Below, piece after piece: positions 32,985-44,757 of a stretch of 64,000 nt of DNA. The stretch's first letter is position 1. Every line of letters starts with the position of its first letter. This DNA comes from Pseudophaeomoniella oleicola. Its lineage: Eukaryota > Ascomycota > Eurotiomycetes > Phaeomoniellales > Phaeomoniellaceae. Below the pieces are notes generated by a model. That model saw only the letters and a list, made by a program, of their open reading frames with translations. It searched no databases and was not told the origin of the DNA. The stretch is from the NCBI GenBank assembly GCA_003868215.1, contig QWDQ01000045.1:124001-188000 (forward strand). Direction: 5' to 3'. The position numbers and the translations under genes were made by a program.

Positions 32985-34716
32985 ATGCCGTCCAATTCGG
33001 AACCGCCATTACGGCAGAGAAAGCGTAGGACCAAGACTGGATGTAGGACGTGCAGGTACGCAATCTTCAATGGGAACCGTGCTGTCGATTTCTTACAGTC
33101 GTAGGATCAGAAAGACAAAATGCGATGAGCAACGGCCACAATGTCAGAAATGCGTCTCAACTGGACGTACATGTGATGGCTATGACTTTCCATCCTCAAA
33201 ACTGGAGGCATCAAGACGCCGGCCAATACTCTCAAAACCCTCAACCAACGAAGTTTGCCACCGTAGTCTGGCAATCCTCCCCAAAATGAGCGATGATGAA
33301 TCTACAGGCTTTGATTTCTTCCGCTGCAAAACAGCTGGAGAAATCTCCGGATGTTTCGCCTCAGATCTATGGCAGTCCATGATCTTGAGATTGAGCCACG
33401 ATGAACCCTCAATCATGACCTCGGTCGTTGCTCTCGGTGCACTGCACTTGAGTCTGAAGAAAGCGATCGATACACCCGGACGAAACAAAGAAGGTATTTT
33501 TGCTCTGCAGCAATACGGAAAAGCTATCAGGAAAGCGAGAAACCGCATCAATGCTGCAAGTGTTACGCAGCCATACGAAACCGCTCTTATATGCTGCTTG
33601 TTATTCATTTGTATAGAGATGCTCCTCTGCGACCCTCGAAATGCTCTGATGCATCTTCAGACAGGACGCCGAATACTCTTGGAACACCAGCGACTACAGA
33701 GACACCCTTCTCGCCAGCTTTCTCCCGTGACTTACCGAAACAACTCACTGATGCAGCAGCTCTTAGCAATATTTGCTCGACTCGATTACGAGGCTACTTC
33801 CTTCGGAGTCCATTTGCCGACCACGATCGTTCGACCAGCCTACTTTGACGAATCATTCATCAATATTCCAAATGCCTTTTCCAACATTGGACAGGCGAGG
33901 CGACACCTCGACTCTATTCTTAGTCAAACATACATGTTCAAGGAGGCTTTGCTGAAAGAAGGATCTCACAACATGCCTTGCGATGCGTCGGATTGGGCCA
34001 CTCAGTACTGTTGGGACAACGCAGCATCGAGAATGCTTGACTTGAATAAGCACCCTGACTTCTCAAGGCGGGCTTCGGATCTCCGTATCAGGCTCGAACA
34101 GTGGTTGTCAAGTTTTACACTTATGCAGCAGTGTCGAGCAAGCCCAACACCGCATGAAGCGAGAGCGGCGCAATTATTGCAGACTCAGCATCTCAGCACC
34201 TGGCTCTGTGTTTCTACATTCAACACCACTTGGATAATGGATCATGATCAGTACCTGCCCGACTTCGTCCGACTGGTTCAGATCGCCAGAGACTATATCC
34301 AAGGGACACCAAGCTTAGGGACTACCAACGTTCCGCTTCCAATTTTCACGGTTGAATCTGGTATCTATCCACCGCTTCTATACGTCACCTTAAACTGTCG
34401 AGATTCGCATCTTCGAAGAGAGGCATTGTCGTTGTTGAGTGAGGGTATACGTCAAGAAGGCCTATGCGTTGGCAAGATCCTTGCATGGTATGCCGAGCAG
34501 TTGATCGACCTGGAGGAAAGAGAAGCCTCAACGATTGGATCAGACATCAAAGCAGCGGACATTCCGGAAGATGCGCGGTTCTCTGACGTTGTTTTTGCAG
34601 TATCAGAGGATACGAAATTGGGCAGATTGGTCTGTGCCAAATTCGACCAGGAGGGAGACAGGGCACTGCGCATTGTTGAGCACAAATTCCCGCTGCCATT
34701 CAGAAAGGATCGATAA
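32985..34716 (+). CDS. Zn2Cys6 binuclear-cluster transcription factor
   Basis: Nuclear DNA-binding regulator unique to fungi. Exons 32985-33055 and 33105-34716 give 560 residues. The intron cuts the zinc cluster, as is common. Cys20, 23, 30, 37, 40 and 47 give C-x2-C-x6-C-x6-C-x2-C-x6-C (GCRTCRIRKTKCDE, QCQKCVSTGRTC), preceded by the basic stretch RQRKRRTK. The acceptor TCGTAG at 33104 is preferred over the CAG six bases earlier because it keeps the x6 spacing. The rest is the helical fungal regulatory domain (VALGALHLSLKKAI, ALICCLLFICIEMLL, HLQTGRRILLEH), typical of the DUF3468/Fungal_trans_2 type. Target unknown; no metabolic cluster is evident beside it. Confidence 0.9.
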
Positions 34717-35217
34717 GGTATCTCATGGGGAAATGCGACGACGTTTATCACCCTTCGCTTGAGTATGTTGGAGCACAGAGTTTCAAGTGCGATACATTTG
34801 ATCTCCTGTAACGCAAATGATCGTGAGCGATTTCCTATTTTGAGAGGCTACTCGAGATCATAGGACGCCGATACTCTCGCCAAGCGCATAGCCATTTGGG
34901 GGCGGAAAAGTGGAGTTACTGATCTTGGATCGACGTGCCCAAAGGAACTTCCTATTGGCTCGTTCGCCAATGAACCAATCACAGCTGATCTGACAGCCGT
35001 GAAGGAGGCTTGTTTTGGTCGTATTCCTATATTCACCATCCATCCTTTCATGTGCACAATGTCAGATGTGGAAGAAGACTCGGAAGACCAACATAAAAGA
35101 TGGACGTTGACCTCTTAGAAACTTGTCTTCTCACGTTTCGCATCACACTGTGTCAAGTCTCTCCTGATATCCCAGATCTTTACAAGTCCTCGAGAAAATT
35201 CAAGACTGGACTTCAAT
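34717..35217. other. intergenic, promoter of the tubby-like gene
   Basis: CATAAAA at 35092-35098 is a possible TATA-like element 120 bases before the downstream start. No gene. Confidence 0.4.
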
Positions 35218-36027
35218 ATGTCTACTCCAAACCGCAATCTCCAGATCCACTACAACGGTCACTCAGCCTTACACATTATCGATACCGAAAGCCACAAGAC
35301 AAGCCACCATGTCAAGCTCTCAACCTCAAAACCTCAAGTATCCATGTATCGCCTCAGCGGTCCCGATGTCGATGGGTTGGCCAATACACTCGATGCTGCG
35401 GCCCATGAATCAGAGCTCCCAGCACGTTCCACCGCCACGTTTTCACTCATATCTACCAAGGTCCATCTCCGCATCGCGGACCGAAATGTTCTCCTGCACA
35501 AGGATCACTTCTTCACACGATCGTACAAGTTTGAGGGCGCCGACGGGTCAACGTATTACTGGAAGGGCGACGATTTCATGATGGGAAATTTCCGTTTCGT
35601 GAGAATGGACTCCCATCCCGGTGCCCCACGTATTCAAACATCCTCCTCGGCACAACAGACCACCTCGTCCGCAGGCACAGCATCTGCGACCGGAGTAGCT
35701 CCGGAAGATCTAGACCACAACGCAACAACAATGATGCGAACCAACAAAGCCGACAACACCGTCACCACCCCTGCTCCTACTCCCACCTCCGCAAAAAAAT
35801 CCACCACCGAGACCTTAATCGCGAAATTCCGCAACAAGCCATTCTCCATCACCGACGTCGGCATCATCGAGCTCGTGGACTCGGCCGCAGCGACCAACCT
35901 CGACGATGCATTGGTCGACGAGATGATCATCAGTCTACTCGGCGTGCTGATCATGGTGCAGAGTTTGCAATTGAGCTCTAGGGTCGTGTACGGACGAGCT
36001 TGTGGCCTTCATCTTTTGAGGAGTTGA
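35218..36027 (+). CDS. tubby-like (LURP1-related) fold protein of unknown function
   Basis: Single-exon 269-residue protein. Order and pattern match a widespread, uncharacterised ascomycete family: a beta-rich N-terminal half (LQIHYNGHSALHIID, ATFSLISTKVHLRIADRNV, FFTRSYKFEGADGSTYYWKG, MMGNFRFVRMD), a Ser/Thr-rich linker (about 140-200), a short beta pair (ETLIAKFRNKPFSITDVG, IIELVDSAA) and a final hydrophobic helix VDEMIISLLGVLIMVQSLQL. Such proteins are thought to be membrane-surface binders by fold analogy; no activity is known. The helix may be the last strand-helix of the tubby barrel rather than a true membrane span. Confidence 0.7.
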   Translation: MSTPNRNLQIHYNGHSALHIIDTESHKTSHHVKLSTSKPQVSMYRLSGPDVDGLANTLDAAAHESELPARSTATFSLISTKVHLRIADRNVLLHKDHFFTRSYKFEGADGSTYYWKGDDFMMGNFRFVRMDSHPGAPRIQTSSSAQQTTSSAGTASATGVAPEDLDHNATTMMRTNKADNTVTTPAPTPTSAKKSTTETLIAKFRNKPFSITDVGIIELVDSAAATNLDDALVDEMIISLLGVLIMVQSLQLSSRVVYGRACGLHLLRS

Positions 36028-36525
36028 AATAGCGAATGGTGGTGGCGTGTTTGGTGTTTTTGTGTGTGCGGAAAAAGAGTGGTCAAAGGTGGTGGTTTTG
36101 GTTGGGGAGTGTTTTAACATTGAGAGGCAGTAGGTAGGAAGGTAGGTAGCTGAATGCATGTTTTTTGCGAAAGGGGTGGGGGCGGATACTCTATCCCTAC
36201 CAACTGCCATACCTACCTACCTACGTTATCTTACCAATATCAACCTTCATTCATTTCATTCCTCAACAGTTCTTCTATTCTAGGTCAAGTAAGTACCTAC
36301 CTATAGTTAGGTACCTTGCCAAGTTTTCCCCCATCCTAGAATTATCTCGAGGGAATTTTAAATTGTGAAATCATTGATAATAACTACTACTACACAGGTA
36401 ACTAACTACAACATAAAATGTATTGATATTACATAATTCCTCCCTTTGCCCCCCCCCCCCCCCCCCGGGCCCAAACACAAGAGAATATAAAATTTCCTTC
36501 CTCATTTTCGCAACCAGCTAGCTTA
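36028..36525. other. intergenic, convergent; TAGGTA words and poly-C tract
   Basis: Contains repeated TAGGTAG/CTACCTA words at 36128-36150 and 36209-36225 and an 18-base C run at 36449-36466. No gene. Confidence 0.7.
36449..36466. repeat. poly-C homopolymer (18 C)
   Basis: Eighteen consecutive C followed by GGGCCC. Length should be treated with care because homopolymers are error-prone. Confidence 0.8.
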
Positions 36526-37764
36526 CTACTCGTTAACAACACCTAACTTCCGTCCATGTTCATACGGTCTGTATTCGCCGTATTCAGCTTCATCTCGTCG
36601 CTGTTGCTGCTGCTGCTGCTGTTGTTCGCGGCTATTACTACTGCTACTGCCTAAATTCCCAACATTACCCATCGGTTTGCGCAGTATGCCTTGGAGTTTT
36701 GTGCCTTTTGTTTCACGAGGTGCCGCGGGAGGTTGTTGGGGGTCGTGATGGGGATGAGATGTGAGCGCAGATGCAGGTGTAGATACCGGGGTTGCTTGTG
36801 GACGACGTTGTTGTTGTTGTTCTCGATCGTGATGTAGGAGACGGCCTCCTTCGATTTCTTGGCGGCCTGCGTCGGCGACTTTGGTGTGGGCGGCGAGGGT
36901 GTCGGCGTCGACGTAGTTGCGGGATGAGGATGGGAGGGGGATGTGGCGGTCGGCGGTTTGGTTTACGGTTGAGCGGAGGATTTCGCCGGCGCCCTGGAGG
37001 TTGGGTTAGCCAAGGTTCGGGACAAGTGAAGGGATGGGTTGGGATGGTTTGCGATGTAATGAAGGGAGAGGGGGATAATAAGAACTTAAACTTACATGGA
37101 TACCGGCGGCGGCTTGCTTGAGGCCTTGGAGGGTGCCTTGCTGTTGCGCATTGTTGTGGGCTACCATGTTGGGATTCGGTGATCTCGTTGATGGACGAGA
37201 GAAGTTTGGATGGCTGGGCGATAAGGGAGGCACTCCAGGCTGTTCTCCTGGCTGGGGACTTCGCTCGCGACGGATCGAACGTGATGGGATGGGTGGACTG
37301 TCGCTGCCTGGTTGATTGATATCCGAACTTGAGATCTCCTGAGGGGAATGGTCGGCGTTTCGGATCTGACCGTTCTTGGGTGGTGTTTGCTGAGATGGCT
37401 TCGGGTCCATCCTGTTGGTCGTATTGGAGTTTTGGTTGGTGTTTCTGCCTCCAGATGTTGTAGTTGTCGTGGTAGTAGTGGTCGTCGTAGTCGTGACCAT
37501 GTCATTGTCGTGGTCAATCCGTGATTCGTTGTTGTCCGTGTCCCTGGTGTTATTGGTGTTATTGGTGTTCCTGGTATTATTGGTTTTACTGCTGGGAGCT
37601 TCATCGGAATACGAAGGCGACTCGTTTGGTTGCGATGATGAGTTTTCAGAACCATAGGCAGAGTCTACTTTCAAATTGTTGTTGTCATGACCATCGCTTC
37701 CCCGACGTCCTCGAAGGCCAGAGAGCAGCCATCTCGATTTCTTCGGATTAGGTGATGACGCCAT
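36526..37764 (-). CDS. low-complexity hypothetical protein (Thr/Asn/Gln-rich)
   Basis: Exons 37764-37096 and 36993-36526 give 378 residues in one frame (intron 102 nt, GTAAGT to CCAG). It begins MASSPNPKKSRWLLSGLRG. It then has Asn/Asp/Thr-rich disorder with a TTNNTRNTNNTNN-type run and 13 consecutive Thr encoded by a degenerate AC(A/C/G/T) run near 37460-37500. The only conserved-looking block spans the splice junction: TLQGLKQAAAGIHGAGEIL, RSTVNQTADRH, then NYVDADTLAAHTKVADAGRQ, predicted helical. The C-terminus has a poly-Gln run (REQQQQQQQQ) and ends GRKLGVVNE. No function recognised; a scaffold-like role would be speculation. Start chosen where the Lys/Arg-rich conserved start begins. 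Confidence 0.75.
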
Positions 37765-38703
37765 TTTCGCAAGATCGTATAATGAAACAGTGATGAAAAG
37801 GTAATGGAGATAGTGGCAGTAGGAAGAACAGTGGTGGAAGGTTGAAGATGTGACAATCGCCGACACCGAGTAAACTCACCGTCATGATGTGTTCCCAGAA
37901 GTTGGAAATGGGCATGCATCATCGCATACCCGAGCCGTGTCGATTACCTGTAGCGCCACAAGATCCGCGGATGACATCAAAAGTGGTGGCTAAAGTGCTA
38001 AAGTGCTAAAGTGCAGGGAAGTAGGCTACTACGTAGTGTGAAGTGTTGGCTCTACCAGTGAGATCAATTAAGACGATAGTGTTGCAGGGATCGTCTACGT
38101 CTCTCTACGTAGCACTCGTCCGCAACACCGTCTATCTCAGACACCGATGCATCTTAACACAACAGTGATTGTAGCAAAAGCATTGAAAAATTCAAACAGG
38201 AATAAGGAGAGTTGTTGATTTTGTGTAATTATTTAGAGAAATGTTCCTAGGAAGCAAAGAGGAAAGAGAAGTGGTGGTTATTATTTGGCCTATGATCCCG
38301 ACACACATAACCGAGCAATTTATTTCATGAATCAAAATTCCAAGATGCCGCAGTGATAATATCTGCTCTACCGCGGATAGTGAGGGAGGTATTTCGTCTC
38401 ACTTTGTTACAGAAACATCTCACATATGTAAAAGAACGTTGTAGATAATTATGAACTTTTGAATTGGAGCTTTCTAGCTACTTTGCTCAAGGTCCTTGCT
38501 GCCTGAGCTGAAAACTATCGTGCCATCATAATGACTTATCCTCTATCATCAACTGATACGACGACATGAAAAACCAGCAACAAAACTGTTTCTATGCACA
38601 TCATAACAAAAGAAATTGGAATTTCAATCCCGCTAGTGATGGAACGCCGCCCAAAGAACAAACCCATGTCGTAATAGAAGACAACACAAGATCAAGTGAC
38701 CAT
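37765..38703. other. intergenic with short tandem repeat and CTACGTAG palindromes
   Basis: Promoter of the low-complexity gene and 3' region of Hsp70. Holds an 8-bp tandem repeat at 37991 and palindromes ACTACGTAGT at 38028-38037 and CTACGTAG at 38105-38112. Confidence 0.6.
37991..38014. repeat. 8-bp tandem repeat, three exact units
   Basis: TAAAGTGC repeated three times head to tail. Confidence 0.9.
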
Positions 38704-40708
38704 TTAGTCGACCTCCTCAACAGTTGGGCCGTCGTCACCACCGGCACCTGGGGCACCACCAGCACCTGGGAAGCCACCTGGAGCACCGCCTGGGAAACCA
38801 CCGGCCTCACCACCTGCACCTTGGTAGAGCTTGGTGATAATGGGTCGGGCAATCTCGTCGAGCTCCTTACCGCGCGACTCGTACTCATCCTTGGTGGCGG
38901 TCTGGTTCTCTTCAACCCAGTCCATGGTCTCCTTAGCCTTGTCTTCGATCGCCTTGATCTCATCGGCAGACAACTTGTCCTTGGCCTGTTGCTCCTGGAC
39001 AGTGTTCTTGTAGGATGACGCACGAGACTCGAGTTCGTTCTTAGCAGTGATACGTTCCTTTTCAGCATCATCTTGAGCCTTGTACTTCTCGGCCTCAGAC
39101 AACATGCGCTCGATCTCTTCCTTGGACAGACGACCCTTGTCGTTGGTGATGACGATCTTGTTGGTCTTACCGGTACCCTTCTCGAGAGCGGAGACGTTCA
39201 AGATACCGTTGGCATCAATATCGAAGGTGACCTCAATTTGTGGGACACCACGTGGAGCAGGCGGGATACCGGAAAGCTCGAACTTGCCGAGAAGGTTGTT
39301 GTCCTTGGTGCGAGCACGCTCACCCTCGTATACTTGAATAAGCACACCAGGTTGGTTGTCGGAGTAGGTAGAGAAAGTCTCGGACTTCTTGGTTGGAATA
39401 GTGGTGTTACGCTTGATGAGAGGAGTCATGACACCACCAGCGGTCTCAATACCCATGGACAATGGGGAAACATCGAGAAGCAAGATCTCGTTGGTGGACT
39501 TGGATGAGGTGTCACCAGAGAGGATAGCAGCCTGGACGGCAGCACCGTAGGCAACAGCCTCGTCAGGGTTGATAGACTTGTTGGGCTCCTTTCCGTTGAA
39601 GAAGTCTGAGACAAGCTTCTGGATACGTGGGATACGAGTGGAACCACCGACCAAGACGATTTCGTGGACAGAGGACTTGTCGATCTTGGCATCGCGGAGG
39701 ACACGCTCGACGGGCTCCATGGTGGAACGGAAAAGATCTTGGCAGAGCTCTTCGAAACGAGCACGAGTGATGGAGGTGTAGAAATCGATACCCTCAAATA
39801 GAGAGTCGATCTCAATGGAGGTCTGTGCAGATGAAGAGAGAGTGCGCTTGGCACGCTCGCAAGCAGTTCGGAGACGACGAAGAGCACGTGGGCTGCCGCT
39901 CAAATCCTTCTTGTGCTTACGCTTGAATTCGTTGACGAAGTGGTTGACAAGGCGGTTGTCGAAGTCCTCACCACCCAAGTGAGTGTCACCAGCAGTGGAC
40001 TTGACTTCAAAGATACCCTCCTCAATGGTCAAGAGAGAGACATCGAAAGTACCACCACCAAGATCGAAGATCAACACATTGCGCTCACCTTCGGCCTTCT
40101 TGTCGAGACCGTAGGCAATAGCAGCGGCGGTAGGCTCGTTGATGATACGAAGAACGTTCAAACCAGCAATAAGACCTGCGTCCTTGGTGGCTTGACGTTG
40201 TGAGTCGTTGAAGTAGGCTGGTACTGTGACGACAGCGTTGTTGACTGTACCACCCAAATATGACTCGGCGGTCTCACGCATCTTCGTGAGGACCATAGAT
40301 GAGATCTCTTCTGGTGTGAAAGTCTGGGTAAATACGTTAGCATCATATATACAATGATTTTTTGGGAGCTCCACATACCTTCTCTTCTCCCATGAATTCG
40401 ACCTGGATGGCTGGCTTGTCACCCTTGTTGATGACCTTGAAAGGGAAGTGCTTCATGTCGGCCTGAACTTCAGCATCGTTGAACTTGCGGCCGATGAGAC
40501 GTTTGGCGTCGAAGACGGTGTTGTGTGGGTTCATGGCGACTTGGTTCTTTGCTGAATCACCAATCAATCGCTCGGTGTCTGTGAAGGCCACAAACGATGG
40601 CGTAGTTCGGTTTCCCTGGTCATTTGCGATGATCTCAATTCTGTCATCTCTGTAGATACCCACGCATGAGTACGTGGTACCCAAATCAATACCGACGGCG
40701 GGGGCCAT
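38704..40708 (-). CDS. hsp70: cytosolic Hsp70 chaperone (SSA type)
   Basis: ATP-driven chaperone for nascent and stress-denatured proteins. Exons 40708-40379 and 40323-38704 (55-nt intron with GCTAACG branch) give 649 residues. Hsp70 signatures are all present: [12 protein letters not shown] at residues 5-16, [26 protein letters not shown] and [14 protein letters not shown]. The substrate-binding domain ([13 protein letters not shown], then [18 protein letters not shown]) is followed by a Gly-rich tail ([14 protein letters not shown]) ending GPTVEEVD. The EEVD end marks it as the cytosolic/nuclear form that docks TPR co-chaperones, not the ER or mitochondrial form. Codon use is strongly C-ending, as expected for a highly expressed gene. 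The intron after residue 110 sits in the ATPase domain. Confidence 0.98.
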
Positions 40709-41028
40709 GATGCAGTTGTGTGTAGATGTACAATGGAGGTATGGAGGAATATGCCAAGAAAGCGATGCGCCAAGAAATCAGTTGATGTGCGAAATCTCAA
40801 CACACTCAGAAAATCAGAATGTCGTTTGAAGAAGGTTGAAAAAAGAAGAACAGTTGCGTCTGATTTTATGTGAAGATTTGATCTGATGTGAAGAATGAAA
40901 AGATTGAGAAGACTGGGTAAGGTGGTAGAGAATTTATTGTTGAATACGCAGTAGGAAAACTCTTGGAGATGCGCATGGAAGCTTCTAGCATCTGAGAGCT
41001 TGACCGGCCCCGCATCAGCCTCATCCGC

Positions 41029-41056
41029 TTCCAGCCCCTTCTGGCGACCGCCAGAA
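41029..41056. promoter_or_regulatory. possible gapped heat-shock element of hsp70
   Basis: TTC at 41029 and 41039 and GAA at 41054 are spaced 10 and 15 bases apart. This keeps the 5-bp phase of HSF sites with some units unmatched. It lies about 320 bases upstream of the Hsp70 start. Confidence 0.3.
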
Positions 41057-41276
41057 ACTGCATGACACGGGCACTGTGTTCCAGACATGATAAGATGATT
41101 CTATAATTTACTACATAGTATGTATCTACTAACTAACCGCAAACCACACTGAGTCCCCTGTCATGTATCTTGTTCTATAGCTACTGCTCTGTCTTCTGGT
41201 GATTGAGCTTCAAACACCACGCATGTCATTTTCACTATCATTGAGCGCGAAATGATGTCAATGAGGGGTTCCCTCT

Positions 41277-41292
41277 TTTACTACGTAGTAAA
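41277..41292. repeat. perfect 16-bp palindrome TTTACTACGTAGTAAA
   Basis: Member of a dispersed palindromic word; related copies occur at 41479-41490 and 38028-38037 and partial ones at 41110, 41820 and 4654. Confidence 0.8.
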
Positions 41293-41478
41293 CCCAACAC
41301 TAACCGGTATTAGTTAAGTTCGCCTACAATATCCAGTGCCCTCGCCTCGAAGTTTCCATGGTGAATGGGGGCAGACCTTACTCCTACGGTGAGCTACAGG
41401 CACCACTCACACAACACAATTGCCTGTTGATTCTGCCTCACCAATGTAGGATTAAGATCAGGCATCATTCTCACACTG

Positions 41479-41490
41479 TACTACGTAGTA
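41479..41490. repeat. perfect 12-bp palindrome TACTACGTAGTA
   Basis: Second perfect copy of the word, 202 bases from the first, within the region upstream of Hsp70. Confidence 0.8.
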
Positions 41491-41772
41491 ATATAATATA
41501 TTATGAATTCATGATGGAAATCTCTATACAAAATCACTGGCTGTCACTTAATTCCTGTCAGCGCAATGAAGCAACCTCTGAGGTGCCTATACCATGACGC
41601 AACCATCGTCATCCACTTGGGTATTCTCTGACGGTCTTTGTGATTCCCCCAACTGGACCTTCAATTTCATTAGTGTGGAGTTGGTTCGAACCATCTTCAG
41701 TTGCCACCGGTGATGCATTTCTGTTTTGCTGAGATGAAAATTGAATCATGAACCTGAATGCCAAGAGATGAC

Positions 41773-41792
41773 GATAAGATAAGATAAGATAA
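41773..41792. promoter_or_regulatory. tandem GATAA array (four units)
   Basis: Four contiguous GATAA pentamers. GATA factors such as AreA, SreA and WC-type regulators bind this core in fungi. No confident target gene lies close by (nearest weak frame at 42473), so it may equally be a microsatellite. Confidence 0.4.
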
Positions 41793-42472
41793 CATTGTTC
41801 CCAGATACCCTCTCTACTATCTACTACGTATTGCCAATGCATGCCTATTGATCCAGGAGTTTCACTTTCCAACATCGGGATTTTCTATGGATAGGGCTTG
41901 ATACTAGCATTGATCTAGTGTTATCCGTCCGAATGCAGCATCCGCACAAGAGATTTGACAGAGTCCAAGTCTTCTGGAGTGGCTTGAACGTAAAGGCAAT
42001 TTTCATCAGCGATTGCTGGTATCCCGGCTTTCCTGGATGTCTACTGTGAGAACACTTGGTGGCTGCTTTGGTGGAGGCTCTGCGACAGAACAGAATGCTG
42101 GAGGTCGCCGTTGTTGTTGCCATGTGGGATTATCGCTATGACTGTCTCCGCATCCTTTAAGAGGCGGCCTATCCTCGTAAGAGTGATCTGGCGCACTCAT
42201 TTGTTGTCCGCACATTGACATCACTTGATCTTTCCGTCCGTCTAATCTCACGATGGAAGATCGCGGCCAACGCGCTCTGAGGTTCAGCCCAGACTTCAAT
42301 TGGATATGCCTATTGTGCAATGTCGTGGTCTTCGTAGGGGTCCTTCTCCACCATACCCTGCGCCTTCTGCGGATGTGCGTAATAACATGTTTGATGCAGA
42401 ATTGCATTCCGTGTATTCCAAGAGGCGAGTCACTGTCTCTTCGCCTTACCCATGCTGACCTGATGTGATTTG

Positions 42473-43034
42473 CTAACATTGGTACGTTGTTCGATGCTCT
42501 TCATTTGGGCGCAGCAAAAGTCCGTGTAGAGAGGCATGTGACCACTGGTATCTGTGTGGCCAGCACCCTCCCATCTTCTGTACATTCCGCGCTATGTGAT
42601 CACCCTCGAGGTCGTCGATATCAAAACAGTTGATCGAGCAGGAATCGAAGGAGGATGTCTGGGCCGTTGTCGATGGATTCTGAGAGCTATCCACAGTTCA
42701 TCATTAGCTGGCATCTGAATACGAAGCAGACCTGATACATAGGCTACGAATTCAGGGTATCTGACGTTCGGCCCACAAGTGGCTGGCTATCATCTGACCT
42801 AGCTCCTGCCTGGCTCGAATGGCTGGGCTCTTGTGAGATGGCCAGGCCTAAATTGAGACTGTTCGCCTTCGAGGTTAGCCTTCCAGTACGTTTTCGGAAT
42901 CCCCATAGAGACCGAAGCTGCTTTGCATTGTCATCCTCGGTGTTTTCGCCTCGGACACTCCATGCTGCTTCAAATTTGGCAAAGAAAACTGCAGGAATCA
43001 CTATCAGCGCCGCTGAACCTGCCTTGGGAACCAC
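42473..43034 (-). CDS. weakly supported hypothetical gene or remnant
   Basis: Two blocks, 43034-42748 and 42686-42473, join in frame across a 61-nt GT-AG intron with a GCTAATG branch site 17 bases before the acceptor. That is good splice evidence. The product would begin with a hydrophobic stretch GSAALIVIPAVFFAKFEAAW, continue Ser-rich (SQEPSHSSQAGARSDDSQ) and end NEEHRTTYQC. The first block has no ATG, so a 5' exon is missing or the gene is broken. No family recognised. Confidence 0.25.
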
Positions 43035-44757
43035 CCTAAATCTCCGTCACCCTCCAACGGTCAGCCACTGATGTCGTCGCCAAGCGGCATAAGCGTCAGC
43101 GACCCAACTTGAGTAGGGTGGGGCACGACTACCCCCGAGTTCCTTCCTATGGGGAACATGTCCAAAGCGTTTCATACAGTACGAAGTCGCAGGAAAAGGA
43201 AACTTTCGTCTCAACCGGCAACTGTAGTCGCTGCCCACCCTTCACCGACTTTTCACAGATGACAGACAGCCATCATCCTCGGATTTCCACAGCTAGGAAG
43301 CGCGGTACGGTGAGGACATTTGTGAGCCCTTGTGGGTATATGTATAATCCTCCCCTCCGCCCATTTTCTTTTTGCTGAAGAGTAATTCATCTTTCCTTTC
43401 GTTAACTAACGGTCGTGTTGTGAACACACTCTGGGTACTGCTGCTATTCATGATGACCTCGCAAGGGTAGCGATCCTTGCATGGGGCAATGGACATGTTA
43501 GATATACCAAAGCTGACATGCCATCCACCCTTCTGAGTGACAACAAGACATGCTTGGTCTTCCAACAGTGTTGCTGACTACCTCGAGTTCCTCGAGACCC
43601 AGAGAGGCGGCTAGACCTTCAGCAAGAGACGGTGAGCATATCACTCAATATCGCAGAACGTCGGATCACTAACCTGAACTTCGATGAAGCTGGGGACGCA
43701 ACTGATCTGTTCCTCGCCTTAAATGTTTCAAGAGCATCGATGCTATCAAGAAGTCGCAAGGCGGGCACTAAAGACTAGGAGCATTCGTTGTAGCTTTCCG
43801 ATCTTGTTGTACAGCGTCATCAAGGGTACGTTCCTCTCTACACCTGTCCTCGCCTCTATATTCTATGGTGCTTGTTCACCTAACCTTGTCAGGCATTGCA
43901 CTTTGAAAGTAGAAGAGCAAAGGCACCTCATTGCGGAAGCCGAAGGAGGCTGAAGTCTCAGACAGTCTTGGTGAAGTTGAAAGAGAGAGGCTAGAGGGAA
44001 AGTACAATACTGTTTACGGAAGACGAAAAGGGATGCCAAGAACATTGACCAATCGTGGATGATTCCGGGGGTGGTGGATGCACGGCTGGTTTACTTCCAG
44101 GGCGGCCTCGGTCGTTTCGTAGACCTTGGCCCTTCCCACTCGTTTCAGCCTCGTTACCTGAGGGTGAGTTATCCTGATGATCCAGCCCTTTCTGATTACA
44201 ATACTGATGAATGGTCTGACAGATCACATGAAAATCTGCCATCGTTTGTGAACCAGATACTGGTCTACCAATGCTGGTTCTCGCACTTCGAGGTCATCCC
44301 GGGCACGAATTTCTCTTTTAGCCATCGACTGAGGTCCCACAAATAGCAAGGATGGCCAGATGCAAAATCTACAGCAACTCTTTAGCCACCATGAGGAGAT
44401 ATCTCAGACCGATCTCTGATATCATATCTATCCCACTATCGAGACCCGCCCATTCCCATGGCGTCATTCGAGCTTCTGTCAAGCCGGAGACGGCCTCTGG
44501 TCAAGCGGGACTCAGTGTCGCTCCCTCCGCTCCAAATTCCAAGATCGGCCATCAATGCCAACAGCTACGCAAAGCTTGTACCATGTGCGAAAGGAACAGC
44601 TATGGTTGCAATGCCACCTTACCTCACCACTTTACCTTGTGATTGTTTATATATACATATATATGATGCTGCCTCTCCCTCTCGAACAGATGTCCCCGCT
44701 GCCGTTCTGTACGGCCGCGCTGGGACATCAGCTAGAGGAGGTTCCTGCCTCGAGACA
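43035..44757. other. no supported gene
   Basis: Many overlapping short frames, none with motifs or matched splice sites. May include decayed gene sequence upstream of the pseudogene at 44758. Confidence 0.4.

Larger units (their letters stand above)
40709..42472. other. intergenic, start of the gene-poor half
   Basis: Hsp70 promoter (40709 to about 41300), then noncoding DNA with the palindromes and GATA array. A minus-strand frame at about 42030-42330 (PRSSIVRLDGRKDQ, SVAEPPPKQPPSVLTVDIQE) looks protein-like but has no supported start or splice plan; it could be a downstream exon of the weak gene at 42473-43034. Confidence 0.4.

Noticed and set aside
37415-37657. Val/Leu-rich antisense frame over the low-complexity gene
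   Set aside because: Antisense reading of the Thr/Asn codon runs; no independent support.
39073-39507. Antisense frames across hsp70
   Set aside because: Long antisense frames are expected opposite a strongly biased gene; no start context or motif.
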